NCBI GenBank assembly: GCA_023247795.1
Contig: JAHFFT010000020.1
Span: 1-40,752, forward strand
Direction of reading: 5' to 3'
Source: Candidatus Omnitrophota bacterium
Lineage (GTDB): Bacteria > Omnitrophota > Gorgyraeia > Zapsychrales > JANLHA01
Length of the DNA stretch: 40,752 nucleotides
The translations under genes were made by a program, and so were the position numbers. Positions 15,395-24,682 of the stretch are shown one piece after another (position 1 is the first letter of the stretch; every line of letters begins with the position of its first letter). Under the pieces are notes generated by a model. It ran no database searches. It worked only from the letters and a program-made list of their open reading frames with translations, and had not been told where the DNA came from.

Positions 15395-16420
15395 ATGAGC
15401 ATGGCTAAGCACATCAGGAATTGCATAGTTGTTTGTTTTGTTCTTAACGTATCGGCTTTGTTCGCCTCGGCCGATTCCTTGACCCTTACGACATACTATC
15501 CCGCTCCCAATGGAGCATATGACCGACTTCGTTTGGTTCCCCGCGCAAATATCGCCGAACCCTGTCAAAGCGGCATGTTGTATGTTAATAGCCAGAATCA
15601 ATTACAGTTTTGTCAAGACAATGGGCAAGGAAATGGGAAAGGGAGTTGGGGGCCGGTTGCCGGGACTTGGACGCAGCGTACCGTTCTAGGGGATACGAGT
15701 GTTTTTGTAATCAATGATTCACCTCCTCCGCCTGCTACGCCGCAGCCCATTTATGTTGGAATTGGGACGTCAGCACCGAGTTCACGTCTTCAAATAGTGG
15801 GAAAAGGTGCCACGAATGCGACGTCTTCTTTAAATATAACAGATTCAGCAGCGAAGAGTCTTTTGTTTGTTCGCGATGATGGAAATGTTGGAATTGGGAC
15901 AACGAGTCCCAGCCAGAAGCTTCATGTAGTTGGTAACATTTTGGTTAAGAACAACGTAGATCCATTAGGTTTGCAGCTCTCCTATCAGTCCAATACTGGT
16001 ATTATTAACGCGAATGATATTTGGCTTGTGCCTAGCCCTACCGGAGGCAATATATACTTGAATACTGGTGGCTCAGGTTCAGCGGGTGCGACAATTTTCA
16101 GAAGAACCGACGCTACGGAAGTGATGAGAATTGTCGGGTCGAGTGGCAACGTCGGTATCGGAACCACGAATCCTACTCAGGCCTTGGATGTGGTTGGAAG
16201 TATACAGAGTTCGGGGAATATCACGGCCGCGAATATGACTGCAACTGGAACAGTTGCTGGAGCTATTTTAAGTTCTACGGGGAATTCAAATGTTGGCGGA
16301 ACATTGACTGTTGGTGGCAATGCGACAGTGGGGGGGAATGTGACGGGAAATATTATTGCTAAGTCGCAAGCTGCTGGGTATGTGAGTACGACTGTAGGGG
16401 AGATTTGGATTGTGCCGTAA
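15395..16420 (+). CDS. Exported surface protein with TTYYPAP motif and phage-tail-like repeats
   Basis: The 341-residue protein has a signal peptide (cleavage about FASA/DS). The mature N-terminus is SLTLTTYYPAPNGAYDRLRLVPR, followed by CQSGMLYVNSQNQLQFCQ and SWGPVAGTWTQ. I associate this combination with multicopy secreted proteins of Omnitrophota. It then contains three copies of a motif like NVGIGTTSPSQKLHVVG, found in phage tail-fibre and S74-type adhesin stalks. A Gly/Thr/Val-rich section follows (SNVGGTLTVGGNATVGGNVTGN) and the protein ends abruptly at GEIWIVP. That ending echoes NDIWLVP earlier in the protein. There is no S74 chaperone domain. A run of seven G near 16330 lies in the repeat region. 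It is likely a fibrous extracellular or pilus-associated protein. Confidence 0.8.
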   Translation: MSMAKHIRNCIVVCFVLNVSALFASADSLTLTTYYPAPNGAYDRLRLVPRANIAEPCQSGMLYVNSQNQLQFCQDNGQGNGKGSWGPVAGTWTQRTVLGDTSVFVINDSPPPPATPQPIYVGIGTSAPSSRLQIVGKGATNATSSLNITDSAAKSLLFVRDDGNVGIGTTSPSQKLHVVGNILVKNNVDPLGLQLSYQSNTGIINANDIWLVPSPTGGNIYLNTGGSGSAGATIFRRTDATEVMRIVGSSGNVGIGTTNPTQALDVVGSIQSSGNITAANMTATGTVAGAILSSTGNSNVGGTLTVGGNATVGGNVTGNIIAKSQAAGYVSTTVGEIWIVP

Positions 16421-16426
16421 AGAAAT

Positions 16427-16455
16427 TTGACAAAAAATTTTTTAAATGTTATCAT
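16427..16455 (+). promoter_or_regulatory. Sigma70 promoter of the Rrf2/sulfate operon
   Basis: A consensus TTGACA and TATCAT are spaced 17 bases apart, beginning 6 bases after the surface-protein stop. The -10 lies inside the left arm of a palindrome (16449-16469). Confidence 0.78.
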
Positions 16456-16469
16456 TAGTAAGATGATAA
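16449..16469. promoter_or_regulatory. Probable Rrf2 operator
   Basis: TTATCAT-N7-ATGATAA is a perfect inverted repeat whose left arm covers the -10 box and whose right arm lies at the expected transcription start. This is a typical position for a repressor. The adjacent gene encodes an Rrf2 regulator, so autoregulation is the simplest inference. Confidence 0.65.
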
Positions 16470-16482
16470 TGTCAGTAATGTT

Positions 16483-16899
16483 ATGAAAAATCCAGCTAAA
16501 ATAGAATATGCCTGTTTGGCATTATTGGAACTAAGCAAACATTGGCCCAATCAAGAGCCTTTGCAGATCCAGGCCATTGCGCAGCGGCAAGGGATTCCCA
16601 TGAAATTTTTACCGCATATTTTGATTCAATTGAAACAGGTAGGTCTGGTGCGAAGCGCGCGGGGTAAAAACGGGGGATATCTTCTTCTGAAATCACCAGA
16701 AGCGATTCAATTGGCTAGCGTCGTTGAAGCTTTTGGTGGTCTGAATCGAGAAGGAGATTTTCGAAACACCGGGCAAAATCAAATCTTTGTAGCCATCTGG
16801 AACGACGTGAATCAGTTGATCGAGCAAAAATTGAAAAGTGTGAATTTTGCTTTTATCCGTGAAAGGTCAGAAAAACAAGTTATAATGTACCACATTTAA
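16483..16899 (+). CDS. Rrf2-family transcriptional regulator lacking Fe-S cysteines
   Basis: The 138-residue protein is a winged-helix regulator of the Rrf2 family: KIEYACLALLELSKHW, then IQAIAQRQGIPMKFLPHILIQLKQVGLVRSARGKNGGYLLLKSPEAIQLASVVEAF, with the diagnostic recognition helix and RGxxGGY wing. IscR and NsrR bind a cluster through three Cys in the C-terminal half. Here the only Cys is C11, so cluster sensing of that type is excluded, as in CymR of Firmicutes, the cysteine-metabolism repressor. It precedes cysH by 21 bases and probably controls the sulfate operon and itself. Confidence 0.88.
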   Translation: MKNPAKIEYACLALLELSKHWPNQEPLQIQAIAQRQGIPMKFLPHILIQLKQVGLVRSARGKNGGYLLLKSPEAIQLASVVEAFGGLNREGDFRNTGQNQIFVAIWNDVNQLIEQKLKSVNFAFIRERSEKQVIMYHI

Positions 16900-16920
16900 A
16901 TCGAATGGCTTCTTTCCACT

Positions 16921-17646
16921 ATGAGTAGTCAGAAACAAATTAAAAAATATAACGACCAGGTTAAAGGGTCAAGCGCTCAGCAAATCGTCGAGTTTGCCTT
17001 TAAAGAATTTGGCGCTAAGGTGAATTTTGCTTCCAGCTTGGGCGAAGAAGACCAGGTGATAACCGATTTGATAGCGAAACACGCTCCGGCGATCGAAATT
17101 TTTACTTTGGATACTGGTCGGTTATTTCCGGAAACCTATGATTTGTTGGCAAAAACACAGAAGCGATATCCTGTAACGTATCGGATTTATTATCCCGATA
17201 CCAAGTCTGTCGAGAAGATGGTGCTTGAAAAGGGGATCAATCTTTTTTACGAAAGTGTCGAGAACCGCAAGTTGTGCTGCGGGGTCCGTAAGGTTGAACC
17301 TCTGCGACGGGCTTTAGCAAACTTTGCTGCCTGGATTTCTGGTTTGCGGCGAGGACAGTCGATCACGCGAGCACAGTTGGAAATTTTTGAGTGGGATGAT
17401 CAGAACCAAAAAATTAAAATAAGTCCGCTCGCCAATTGGTCGTTGGAGCAAGTGCGTCAATATATCGAAAAAAATCAGGTCGATGTCAATCCGTTGCATA
17501 AAGCCGGATTTATCAGCATCGGCTGTTCTTCGTGCACGCGGGCGGTCAAGCCTGGCGAGGATTTGCGCGCCGGCCGCTGGTGGTGGGAAGCGCCGGAAAG
17601 CAAAGAATGCGGGCTGCACAATAATCCGAAACGCTTAAAGAAATAA
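16921..17646 (+). CDS. cysH: Assimilatory adenylyl-sulfate (APS) reductase
   Basis: The 241-residue protein reduces activated sulfate to sulfite. The PP-loop region [13 protein letters not shown], the [12 protein letters not shown] segment and the catalytic Cys C230 in KECGLH are present. Two extra pairs, C119-C120 ([12 protein letters not shown]) and C202/C205 (GCSSCTRAV), are the 4Fe-4S ligands that mark APS-using reductases of the plant/Bacillus/Pseudomonas type. Enzymes using only PAPS, as in E. coli, lack them. The substrate is therefore probably APS, making APS kinase dispensable. It lies between the Rrf2 gene and cysD in a compact operon. Confidence 0.93.
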   Translation: MSSQKQIKKYNDQVKGSSAQQIVEFAFKEFGAKVNFASSLGEEDQVITDLIAKHAPAIEIFTLDTGRLFPETYDLLAKTQKRYPVTYRIYYPDTKSVEKMVLEKGINLFYESVENRKLCCGVRKVEPLRRALANFAAWISGLRRGQSITRAQLEIFEWDDQNQKIKISPLANWSLEQVRQYIEKNQVDVNPLHKAGFISIGCSSCTRAVKPGEDLRAGRWWWEAPESKECGLHNNPKRLKK

Positions 17647-17656
17647 GGTTGAAAGC

Positions 17657-18538
17657 ATGAATAAATTGGACAGTTTGGAATCACAGAGTGTTTATATTTT
17701 ACGTGAGGCCTACCGTGAATTTAAAAGTTTGGCCATGCTCTGGTCGATCGGGAAGGACAGCACGGTTTTATTGTGGCTTTCGCGCAAGGCCTTTTTTGGT
17801 CATGTGCCGTTTCCGTTGGTGCATATTGACACGAGCTATAAAATTCCGGAGATGATTCAGTATCGTGATGAATTGGCCAGAAAATGGAAACTCAATATGG
17901 TGTTTGGTCAGAATACAAAGGCGTTAACGGAAAAGAAAACTTTTCCCGAGGGGGCCATTGATAGGATCGCTTGCTGCCGCGCGCTTAAATCAGAGGCGTT
18001 GAAGCATACCTTGGCCGGAGATTGGCCGCGCTTTCGAATGAATCACGCGACGGGTCAGTATGAACTGGATAAAAATACCGAGCCTTACACGGGGGTGATC
18101 GTTGGTGCCAGGGCGGATGAAGAAGGCAGCCGGTCCAAAGAGCGGTATTTCTCACCACGAGATAAAAATAACGAATGGGACATTGGTGATCAGCCACCGG
18201 AATTGTGGAACCAGTTCAAAACGGATTTTGCGCCAGGAACGCATGTGCGGATCCATCCTTTGTTGGATTGGACAGAATTGAATGTTTGGGAATATATCGA
18301 GCGTGAGAAGATTCCCATGACCAAATTGTATTTTGATCAAGGTGATGGGAAGCGATACCGTTCTCTGGGTTGCTTTCCTTGTACTTTTTCGGTTGAATCA
18401 AAGGCCAAAACAGTTGCCGAAATTGTGGAGGAGTTAAGAAGCGGAAAGTTTGCCAATATTGCCGAGCGGTCCGGCCGCGCGCAAGATAAGGAAGACGGCG
18501 GCGGCCTGGAAACATTACGTCGAGATGGGTATATGTAA
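17657..18538 (+). CDS. cysD: Sulfate adenylyltransferase subunit 2
   Basis: This catalytic ATP sulfurylase subunit makes APS from sulfate and ATP. The 293-residue length fits CysD (about 300). Motifs include [21 protein letters not shown] (PP-loop; the usual first S of SGGKDS varies), [44 protein letters not shown] and the C-terminal [16 protein letters not shown] and [24 protein letters not shown]. It follows cysH by 10 bases, has an AAGG ribosome site, and is followed by cysN, its GTPase partner. Confidence 0.95.
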   Translation: MNKLDSLESQSVYILREAYREFKSLAMLWSIGKDSTVLLWLSRKAFFGHVPFPLVHIDTSYKIPEMIQYRDELARKWKLNMVFGQNTKALTEKKTFPEGAIDRIACCRALKSEALKHTLAGDWPRFRMNHATGQYELDKNTEPYTGVIVGARADEEGSRSKERYFSPRDKNNEWDIGDQPPELWNQFKTDFAPGTHVRIHPLLDWTELNVWEYIEREKIPMTKLYFDQGDGKRYRSLGCFPCTFSVESKAKTVAEIVEELRSGKFANIAERSGRAQDKEDGGGLETLRRDGYM

Positions 18539-18568
18539 GTAGTGAATCATAAAAGTGAAGGGTGAAGA

Positions 18569-20374
18569 GTGACGCACGAACGTGAACATATGAATGTGGT
18601 GATTGTCGGGCATGTTGACCACGGCAAAAGCACTTTGATTGGCCGTCTTTTGGCTGATACCGGTGCGTTGCCAGAAGGCAAGCTCGAGGCTGTTAAGGCC
18701 AATTGTGAGCGTAACGCGAAACCATTTGAATATGCTTTTCTTTTGGATGCCTTGAAAGATGAGCAGTCGCAGGGCATCACCATCGATACCGCCCGCAGTT
18801 TTTTTAAATCAAAGAAACGAGACTACATCATTATCGATGCCCCTGGACATATTGAATTCTTAAAAAATATGGTCAGTGGTGCTGCCCGGGCCGAGGCCGC
18901 CCTGTTGGTGATTGACGCCCACGAGGGGATCCAAGAAAATTCCAAACGACATGGTTATATGCTTTCCTTTTTGGGGATTAACAATATCACGGTCTGTATC
19001 AACAAAATGGATTTGGTGCAATATCAAAAGGCCGTATATAACCGGATCAAAGAGGAATACGGAAATTTTTTGAAAGAACTCAATTTGAAACCATCGGCCT
19101 TCATTCCGATCAGTGCTCGAGAGGGGGACAACATGGTCCATCTTTCGAAGCGCATGCCCTGGTATCAAAGAGAGACGATTTTAGAGGCCCTGGATTCCTT
19201 TAAGATGGCGGCGGCAAAGGATGAGCAGCCATTGCGATTTCCTTTGCAGGACATTTATCGTTTCACCGAGGAGGAAGATGATCGACGGATATTTGCCGGA
19301 AGGATCGAAACCGGGCGTCTTCACGTCGGTGATGAAGTCATTTTTTATCCTTCCTTCAAACAGTCGCGGGTCAAAAGTATTGAAGGATTTTCCACCAACC
19401 CTGTTCAAGAGATGGCGGCCGGACAAAGCACGGGAGTGTGTTTGGCAACGCAGATTTATGTCAAGCCTGGCGAGATCATGTGCAAAAAGCTCGAGAAGGC
19501 GCCGCACTTGAGCAGCAAGTTTAAGGCCAATGTTTTCTGGATGGGACGGCAGCCCATGGTTAAGAATAAAAAGTATAAATTGAAAATCGCGACTTTACAG
19601 ATCCCGGTCATTTTGCATGAAATATTAAGTGTTCTTGACGCCTCGGAATTATCTTCGGTGAAGAACAAATCAACCGTTGATCGCCATGATGTTGCCGAAT
19701 GCGTCCTTGAGACCATGAAGCCGGTGGGATTTGACATTGTTACCGAGATTTCGGAAACTGGGCGTTTTGTTATCGTCGATCAATATGAAATCGTTGGCGG
19801 CGGGATCATTTTGGCACCGGTCTTTGAAGGCCAAACCAGTCTGCAAGAGCAGATCCAACAACGGGAGCAAAATTGGCAGCGCAGTGAGATCACGCCCGAC
19901 AAACGATTTTTAAAACATCAGCATAAATCGGCCTTTGTCATTCTCACTGGACCGGCCGATACGGACAAGCAAAAAATTGCCAAGGCCTTGGAGGAGGAGC
20001 TTTTCAAATTGGGCAAGTTCGCGTATTTTTTAGGGATATCGAATCAATTGATGGCGGCGAAAGACAGTTCACAAGACCGGACTTTGGGCAAACTCGAGCA
20101 GATCCAGCAGCTCGGTGAGATGGCGCACATGATGACCGACGCTGGGCTTATCCTGTTGACGAGCATCAGCAATCTGGATGAATTCGAATTGAAAATGATG
20201 AAGGAACTTAATCAACCGAATAAAACGTTTGTGATCAATGTTGGCGAAAGCCATCTGGCTTCCTCCTCGGTTGATTTGTTTATTCCCGATCAGAATTCAC
20301 TTGAAAAATCGATCCAGGAGATTTTTAAAATTTTGCTGAAAGCCATTGCCTTGGATCCGGAATATACGATTTGA
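18569..20374 (+). CDS. cysN: Sulfate adenylyltransferase subunit 1 with degenerate APS-kinase tail
   Basis: The 601-residue protein starts at GTG 18569 (ATG 18590 is an alternative). Its EF-Tu-like GTPase drives ATP sulfurylase: G1 [10 protein letters not shown]3 DAPGH, G4 NKMD. The G1 sequence is VDH rather than the VDD usual in CysN. Beta-barrel domains run to about residue 440. The remaining part (about 450-601) aligns by pattern with Cys[59 protein letters not shown]. However, the P-loop GLSGSGKST is replaced by GPADTDKQ at 461-468, so ATP binding is probably lost. Because the operon's CysH is APS-type, the kinase would not be needed. Confidence 0.92.
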   Translation: MTHEREHMNVVIVGHVDHGKSTLIGRLLADTGALPEGKLEAVKANCERNAKPFEYAFLLDALKDEQSQGITIDTARSFFKSKKRDYIIIDAPGHIEFLKNMVSGAARAEAALLVIDAHEGIQENSKRHGYMLSFLGINNITVCINKMDLVQYQKAVYNRIKEEYGNFLKELNLKPSAFIPISAREGDNMVHLSKRMPWYQRETILEALDSFKMAAAKDEQPLRFPLQDIYRFTEEEDDRRIFAGRIETGRLHVGDEVIFYPSFKQSRVKSIEGFSTNPVQEMAAGQSTGVCLATQIYVKPGEIMCKKLEKAPHLSSKFKANVFWMGRQPMVKNKKYKLKIATLQIPVILHEILSVLDASELSSVKNKSTVDRHDVAECVLETMKPVGFDIVTEISETGRFVIVDQYEIVGGGIILAPVFEGQTSLQEQIQQREQNWQRSEITPDKRFLKHQHKSAFVILTGPADTDKQKIAKALEEELFKLGKFAYFLGISNQLMAAKDSSQDRTLGKLEQIQQLGEMAHMMTDAGLILLTSISNLDEFELKMMKELNQPNKTFVINVGESHLASSSVDLFIPDQNSLEKSIQEIFKILLKAIALDPEYTI

Positions 20375-20394
20375 TACAAACATTTTATGTCTTG

Positions 20395-20475
20395 TGTCAT
20401 TGCGGGGAGCTTTTAAGATTGAATAGCGACGAAGCAATCTTTTAGATCAGATTGCTTCGTTTCGTCCGCTATGAT
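20395..20475. repeat. REP-like palindromic element
   Basis: TGTCATTGCGGGGAGC is followed by a perfect 12-bp hairpin (20429-20460), ACGAAGCAATCT-N8-AGATTGCTTCGT, then TTTCGTCCGCTATGAT. The GCGACGAAGCAATCT core belongs to a widely recurring class of bacterial intergenic REP/MITE-like sequences. It lies in the gap between cysN and surE and may also serve as a transcript-end hairpin, although no long T-run follows. Confidence 0.75.
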
Positions 20476-20509
20476 AGAGAACTGAAAGAAGTAAAACGGA
20501 GTAACATCG

Positions 20510-21256
20510 ATGAATATTCTCTTAACCAACGACGATGGGATTTTCGGCCAAGGATTGCAAACTTTTTATCATGAATTGAAAAAAATAGGCAAAGTAACGG
20601 TTGTCGCTCCGGACCGTGAGCGTAGCTCCATTGGGCATGGGATCACGTTAGCGTATCCCATCTGGTATAAAAGAGTTTATCAGCTGAAACGTTTTTTTGG
20701 TTATGCCGTCAGTGGCACTCCGGCGGACTGCGTGAAGCTTGGGATCAGAGTCATTCTAAGGAAACAGCCGGATTTGGTGGTCTCCGGCATCAACTGGGGG
20801 CCGAATGAAGGGTGCAGCGTATTTTATTCCGGGACAGTGGCAGGGGCTCGCGAGGGGGCCTTGATGGGAATCCCAGCCATGGCTTTTTCGTTGGCGGCCT
20901 TTGAAAATCCGCTTTTTGGCCCGGCAGCGAAGTGCGGGGCGAAGCTGCTTAAGGCCTTGTTGAAATGTCCGCTAAAAAAGGGATCATTTTTTAATATTAA
21001 TATCCCCAACGCTCGGAAAATCCGCGGGGTTAAATTTACGCGGCAAGGATTGGTACCCATTCACGGACATTTTCAAAAGCGAGTGAATCCGAATCTGCAA
21101 GAATATTTTTGGATGACTGGCCGCGTCCCGCGTCAAAAGAATGACTTGGGAGTTGATACCTATGCCTTGCGAAAAGACTATGCAACTGTGACTCCGGTGC
21201 ATTGCGATTTAACCGATTATGAGCTGTTGGATCGTATCAAGAGCACAAAAATTTAA
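20510..21256 (+). CDS. surE: 5'/3'-nucleotidase SurE
   Basis: SurE is a metal-dependent phosphatase of nucleoside monophosphates involved in survival and damage repair. The 248-residue length fits the family. Characteristic motifs are MNILLTNDDGI (metal ligands D8, D9), VVAPDRERSSIGHGIT, the SGTPADCVKLG segment, SGINWGPNEGCSVFYSGTVAGAREGALMGIPAMAFS and NINIPN. The ribosome site GGAG lies 9 bases upstream. It follows the sulfate operon but is separated from it by the REP-like element, so it is probably an independent or read-through unit. Confidence 0.95.
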   Translation: MNILLTNDDGIFGQGLQTFYHELKKIGKVTVVAPDRERSSIGHGITLAYPIWYKRVYQLKRFFGYAVSGTPADCVKLGIRVILRKQPDLVVSGINWGPNEGCSVFYSGTVAGAREGALMGIPAMAFSLAAFENPLFGPAAKCGAKLLKALLKCPLKKGSFFNINIPNARKIRGVKFTRQGLVPIHGHFQKRVNPNLQEYFWMTGRVPRQKNDLGVDTYALRKDYATVTPVHCDLTDYELLDRIKSTKI

Positions 21257-21267
21257 TAAATACTTGC

Positions 21268-21295
21268 TTACAAAGATAGGGCTTTCTTTTAGAAT
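21268..21295 (+). promoter_or_regulatory. Candidate promoter of the signalling cluster
   Basis: TTACAA and TAGAAT are spaced 16 bases apart, with the -10 ending about 33 bases before the GTG start of the HD-GYP gene. The match is moderate. Confidence 0.5.
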
Positions 21296-21328
21296 AAGAT
21301 TTGTTGGTTTTACAAAAGCATACCCATT

Positions 21329-22387
21329 GTGGAAAATTTACAAAAAATCCATTCTTCCCGCATATTGATTGTCGATGATCAAAAGTTGCATTGTCTTTTT
21401 TTGGAAAAATTGTTAAAGAATGAAGGGTATTCAGAAACGCGTTGTTTGCTGGATTCCATGAAGGTTCTCTCCGCTGTGCAAGATTCCTCTCCAGATTTGC
21501 TGATCCTTGATTTGCAGATGCCTAAACTGAATGGTTTTCAAGTCATGGAGCAGTTGATTGATGAGAGAAAAAAATATTACTTACCGATATTGATTCTCTC
21601 TGCAGATAAGTCGTCGGAAATCCGGATCAAGGCCTTGCAGTCGGGAGCCGCCGACGTCCTTAGTAAGCCCTTTGAAAATGAAGAAATTTTATTACGGATT
21701 TCGCATTTATTGGAAACCCGATTGCTGCACATGAAGATCGAGGGCCAGAATAAAATTTTAGAGAGCCGGGTCCAAGAGCGGACCAAAGAATTGAGAGCCA
21801 CCCAGCTTGAGATTGTTCAACGCTTGGCCCAGGCCGCCGAGTTTCGCGACAGTGAAACGGGCCAGCATATCATTCGCATGAGCCAGTACTGTTCTAAGTT
21901 TGCCGAGGCCTTAGGCTTGAGCGACGAGGAATGCGAACTGATCTTGACGGCGAGCCCTTTGCACGACATCGGTAAGATTGGTATTTCCGACAATATCCTT
22001 TTAAAAAAGGGCAAGCTGACGGTTGAAGAATTTGATATCATGAAAACCCACACGACCCTCGGCGCGCAATTGCTTTCCAGAGGCCAATCGCCGATGATGA
22101 AAATGGCCCAGGTCATCGCTTTAACTCATCATGAAAAATGGGACGGCAGCGGTTATCCCAAAGGTTTGTCACGAAAGGATATCCCGAGGGTGGGACAGTT
22201 ATGCAGTGTGTGCGACGTCTTTGACGCCTTAACGAGCGAACGGCCCTATAAGAAGGCCTGGAGCATTGAAGACGCGGTCGCGGAAATTGTCAAACAGAAA
22301 AATCGGCAGTTTGACCCAAAGCTGGTCGAACGGTTTGTCGAAATTTTATCGGAAATCAAATCGATCAAACAGCGGTATTCGGATTAG
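21329..22387 (+). CDS. HD-GYP response regulator (c-di-GMP phosphodiesterase type)
   Basis: The 352-residue protein starts at GTG 21329. A receiver (about 11-128; D16/D17, phospho-Asp D61 in LILDLQMPKLNGF, K113 in LSKPF) is joined by a helical linker (ESRVQERTKELRATQLEIVQRLAQAAEFRD). The linker leads to an HD-GYP domain: ETGQHIIRM, H212-D213 in SPLHDIGKIGI, and HHEKWDGSGYPKGL at 268-280. All metal and GYP residues are intact, so c-di-GMP hydrolysis under phosphorylation control is likely. The stop overlaps the first base of the hybrid kinase's GTG codon, and the kinase is its probable donor. Confidence 0.93.
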   Translation: MENLQKIHSSRILIVDDQKLHCLFLEKLLKNEGYSETRCLLDSMKVLSAVQDSSPDLLILDLQMPKLNGFQVMEQLIDERKKYYLPILILSADKSSEIRIKALQSGAADVLSKPFENEEILLRISHLLETRLLHMKIEGQNKILESRVQERTKELRATQLEIVQRLAQAAEFRDSETGQHIIRMSQYCSKFAEALGLSDEECELILTASPLHDIGKIGISDNILLKKGKLTVEEFDIMKTHTTLGAQLLSRGQSPMMKMAQVIALTHHEKWDGSGYPKGLSRKDIPRVGQLCSVCDVFDALTSERPYKKAWSIEDAVAEIVKQKNRQFDPKLVERFVEILSEIKSIKQRYSD

Positions 22388-24660
22388 TGATGGAAGAGAT
22401 CATTGAATTCAAACCACAAGTGCCATTGTTGAATCTGCAGGAAGATCGGGACATGCTTTCTGATTTTTCAAGGGAAGCCCAGCGCCACTTGATGTCTGCC
22501 CGCAATTCGTTGTTGATTTTGGAAACCGTTGTTTCTGATAAAGAGGCCATTGAAAGTATTTTTAAGACTTTTCACACGATTAAAGGCATGGCGGATTTTT
22601 TGAATCTGCATGATATTTTTCAATTGAGCAAGGCATCTGAAAAATTGCTGGATTTGATCCGCAAAAGGGCCATTGGTTTTGATGAAAAGACCGGCGGGCT
22701 TATTCAAAGCGCAGTTTTTTCTTTACAGGAATTGTTAGAATTGCTTGATGAGCAGATTTTTCAAAATGGCGAGTTGAAAAGCAGCTACTGCGATATCAGT
22801 CCGTTGATGGGGGCGATTCAAATCGTTGTCCAATCGGTCAAGAAGGACAGTGTTAAGGTGCCCCCAGCTCAAAGGATGCCGACCATCCAGTTTTCCGCGG
22901 ATATGAACGTCTATACCAAGTTTGAAACGCAGCTGCAGGCCGCGGGCGAAGAGTTTTTGGTCAAGAAAGAATTGGTAAAACGTTTGCTGAGCGATTTTTT
23001 AGTGTTGAGCAAGGAATTGAAGGAACTGCAAAGCAAGTTGAAAGAACGTCAACGTGAATTGATCAAGGAACGCGAACTGGCGTTGAAGTTGACCCAGCAG
23101 GCGCAGAATGAGGCAAGGGCCAAGAGTGAATACCTGGCGAATATGTCGCATGAGATTCGGACCTTGATCAATGCCATGATGGGATTTACCGAGCTTTTAA
23201 GAGACAGCCCGCTTAACAACAAACAAAAGGAACATCTCAACACCGTGATGATCAGTGGCAAAATGCTGCTCGGGATCGTCAACGATATTTTGGATTTTTC
23301 GAAAGTCGAATCAGGCAAACTGACGTTTGAAAAAATTGACTTTGATGTGCGACAATCCGTGGTTGAGGTTTTTCAAATCATCCGTCCCCGTTTGATGGGC
23401 AAGCCGATCAGTTTGTATTTTTCAATTGACGCTGCTATCCCGCGAGCGGTCAATGGCGATCCAACTCGGTTGAAACAGATTTTGATCAACCTGCTTGATA
23501 ACGCCATCAAATTCACGGAAGACGGTTCGATTGGCTTAGTGCTGACGCTAGCTGAACAAGAAAAGGAAAGTCTGATACCGCTGAACTTCAAGGTTTCGGA
23601 TACCGGCATCGGTATTCCGGAGGATCGGCGAACCGCCATTTTTGAATCTTATACTCAGGCAGACGATTCGACAACCCGTCTTTACGGTGGGACTGGTTTG
23701 GGATTGACGCTGTGCAAAACTTTTGTTGAGAAAATGGGTGGGCAGATCAGCGTTCATTCGGAGTTTGGTAAAGGCAGCCAGTTCGAATTCACGATTGAAA
23801 TGCCCAGAGCGCAGCATGGATTGCGGATTCCTGATCCGCTACCGCCGGAGTTGGCGGATAAATCAATGGTGATTGTCAGCCGAGATGAATACGTGATTGC
23901 GGCGTTACAAAAAATTTGTCAGGACATGAAAGTCATCGATGTCGCCGTTGCCGCAAGCGCCAAACAAACCTCTGAGTTGTTGCTCAAGATGGAAGCCGGG
24001 AAAAAATCATTGCCGGAAATGGTTTTCATCGATGCCATGTTACCTCATAAAGAAGGATTTATGTTGAGTTATAAAATTTCCCAGCAGGAGCGTTATCAGA
24101 AAATCAAACGCATTGCCGTCGCGGCCGATGTTAAACTGGACAATAGTTTGGAATTTCGGGACGCGGGCTTTCATCAGCTGTTGGCTAAGCCGGTTATTGC
24201 GAAGGAGGTTTATGACATGGTGAGTTTGCAAACCGGGAAAGATTCCACCTCCGGCCGTCGGGTTTTGCGTGAAGAATTGGATAAGATTTCCTGCGACGGG
24301 ATCCGCATCCTGGTGGTGGAAGACAGTCCTCCCAATCAGGAATTGCTCAAGGTCCATTTTGAGAGCCTGGGCTGCGTGTGCGACTACGCGAACAATGGTC
24401 AGGAGGCCATTGATAAACTTAAAGAAAAGGCTTTTGATATTTGTTTTATGGATCTGCAGATGCCGGTCCTTGGGGGAGTCGAGGCCACGAAGTTCATCCG
24501 TCGAGAATTAAAAATCAAGATTCCCATCATTGCCTTAACCGCCGCTGAGGTTGAGGAAGAAAAACAAAAATGCCTTGATGCTGGGATGAATGATTATTTG
24601 CCGAAACCATTTGATGTGGATGAGTTGAAGGCCAAGATCATCAAATGTGCCAAGATGTAA
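22387..24660 (+). CDS. Hpt-hybrid histidine kinase with two receiver domains
   Basis: The 757-residue protein may start at GTG 22387 or ATG 22390. Domain order begins with an N-terminal CheA-P1-like Hpt domain (H63 in FKTFHTIKGMADFL) and a long coiled coil (190-245). HisKA follows with H255 in ANMSHEIRTLINAMMGF (the usual Pro of RTPLN is lost), then HATPase (LLDNAIKFTEDG, DTGIGIPEDRR, GGTGLGLTLCK). A diverged receiver follows (MVIVSRDE, VFIDAMLP, LLAKPV), then a canonical receiver (ILVVEDSP, CFMDLQMPVLGG, YLPKPF). There is no membrane segment. The combination of Hpt, kinase and two receivers in one chain provides a full multistep phosphorelay. Confidence 0.93.
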   Translation: MMEEIIEFKPQVPLLNLQEDRDMLSDFSREAQRHLMSARNSLLILETVVSDKEAIESIFKTFHTIKGMADFLNLHDIFQLSKASEKLLDLIRKRAIGFDEKTGGLIQSAVFSLQELLELLDEQIFQNGELKSSYCDISPLMGAIQIVVQSVKKDSVKVPPAQRMPTIQFSADMNVYTKFETQLQAAGEEFLVKKELVKRLLSDFLVLSKELKELQSKLKERQRELIKERELALKLTQQAQNEARAKSEYLANMSHEIRTLINAMMGFTELLRDSPLNNKQKEHLNTVMISGKMLLGIVNDILDFSKVESGKLTFEKIDFDVRQSVVEVFQIIRPRLMGKPISLYFSIDAAIPRAVNGDPTRLKQILINLLDNAIKFTEDGSIGLVLTLAEQEKESLIPLNFKVSDTGIGIPEDRRTAIFESYTQADDSTTRLYGGTGLGLTLCKTFVEKMGGQISVHSEFGKGSQFEFTIEMPRAQHGLRIPDPLPPELADKSMVIVSRDEYVIAALQKICQDMKVIDVAVAASAKQTSELLLKMEAGKKSLPEMVFIDAMLPHKEGFMLSYKISQQERYQKIKRIAVAADVKLDNSLEFRDAGFHQLLAKPVIAKEVYDMVSLQTGKDSTSGRRVLREELDKISCDGIRILVVEDSPPNQELLKVHFESLGCVCDYANNGQEAIDKLKEKAFDICFMDLQMPVLGGVEATKFIRRELKIKIPIIALTAAEVEEEKQKCLDAGMNDYLPKPFDVDELKAKIIKCAKM

Positions 24661-24682
24661 TGGGGAACACTGAGGATTCTTA

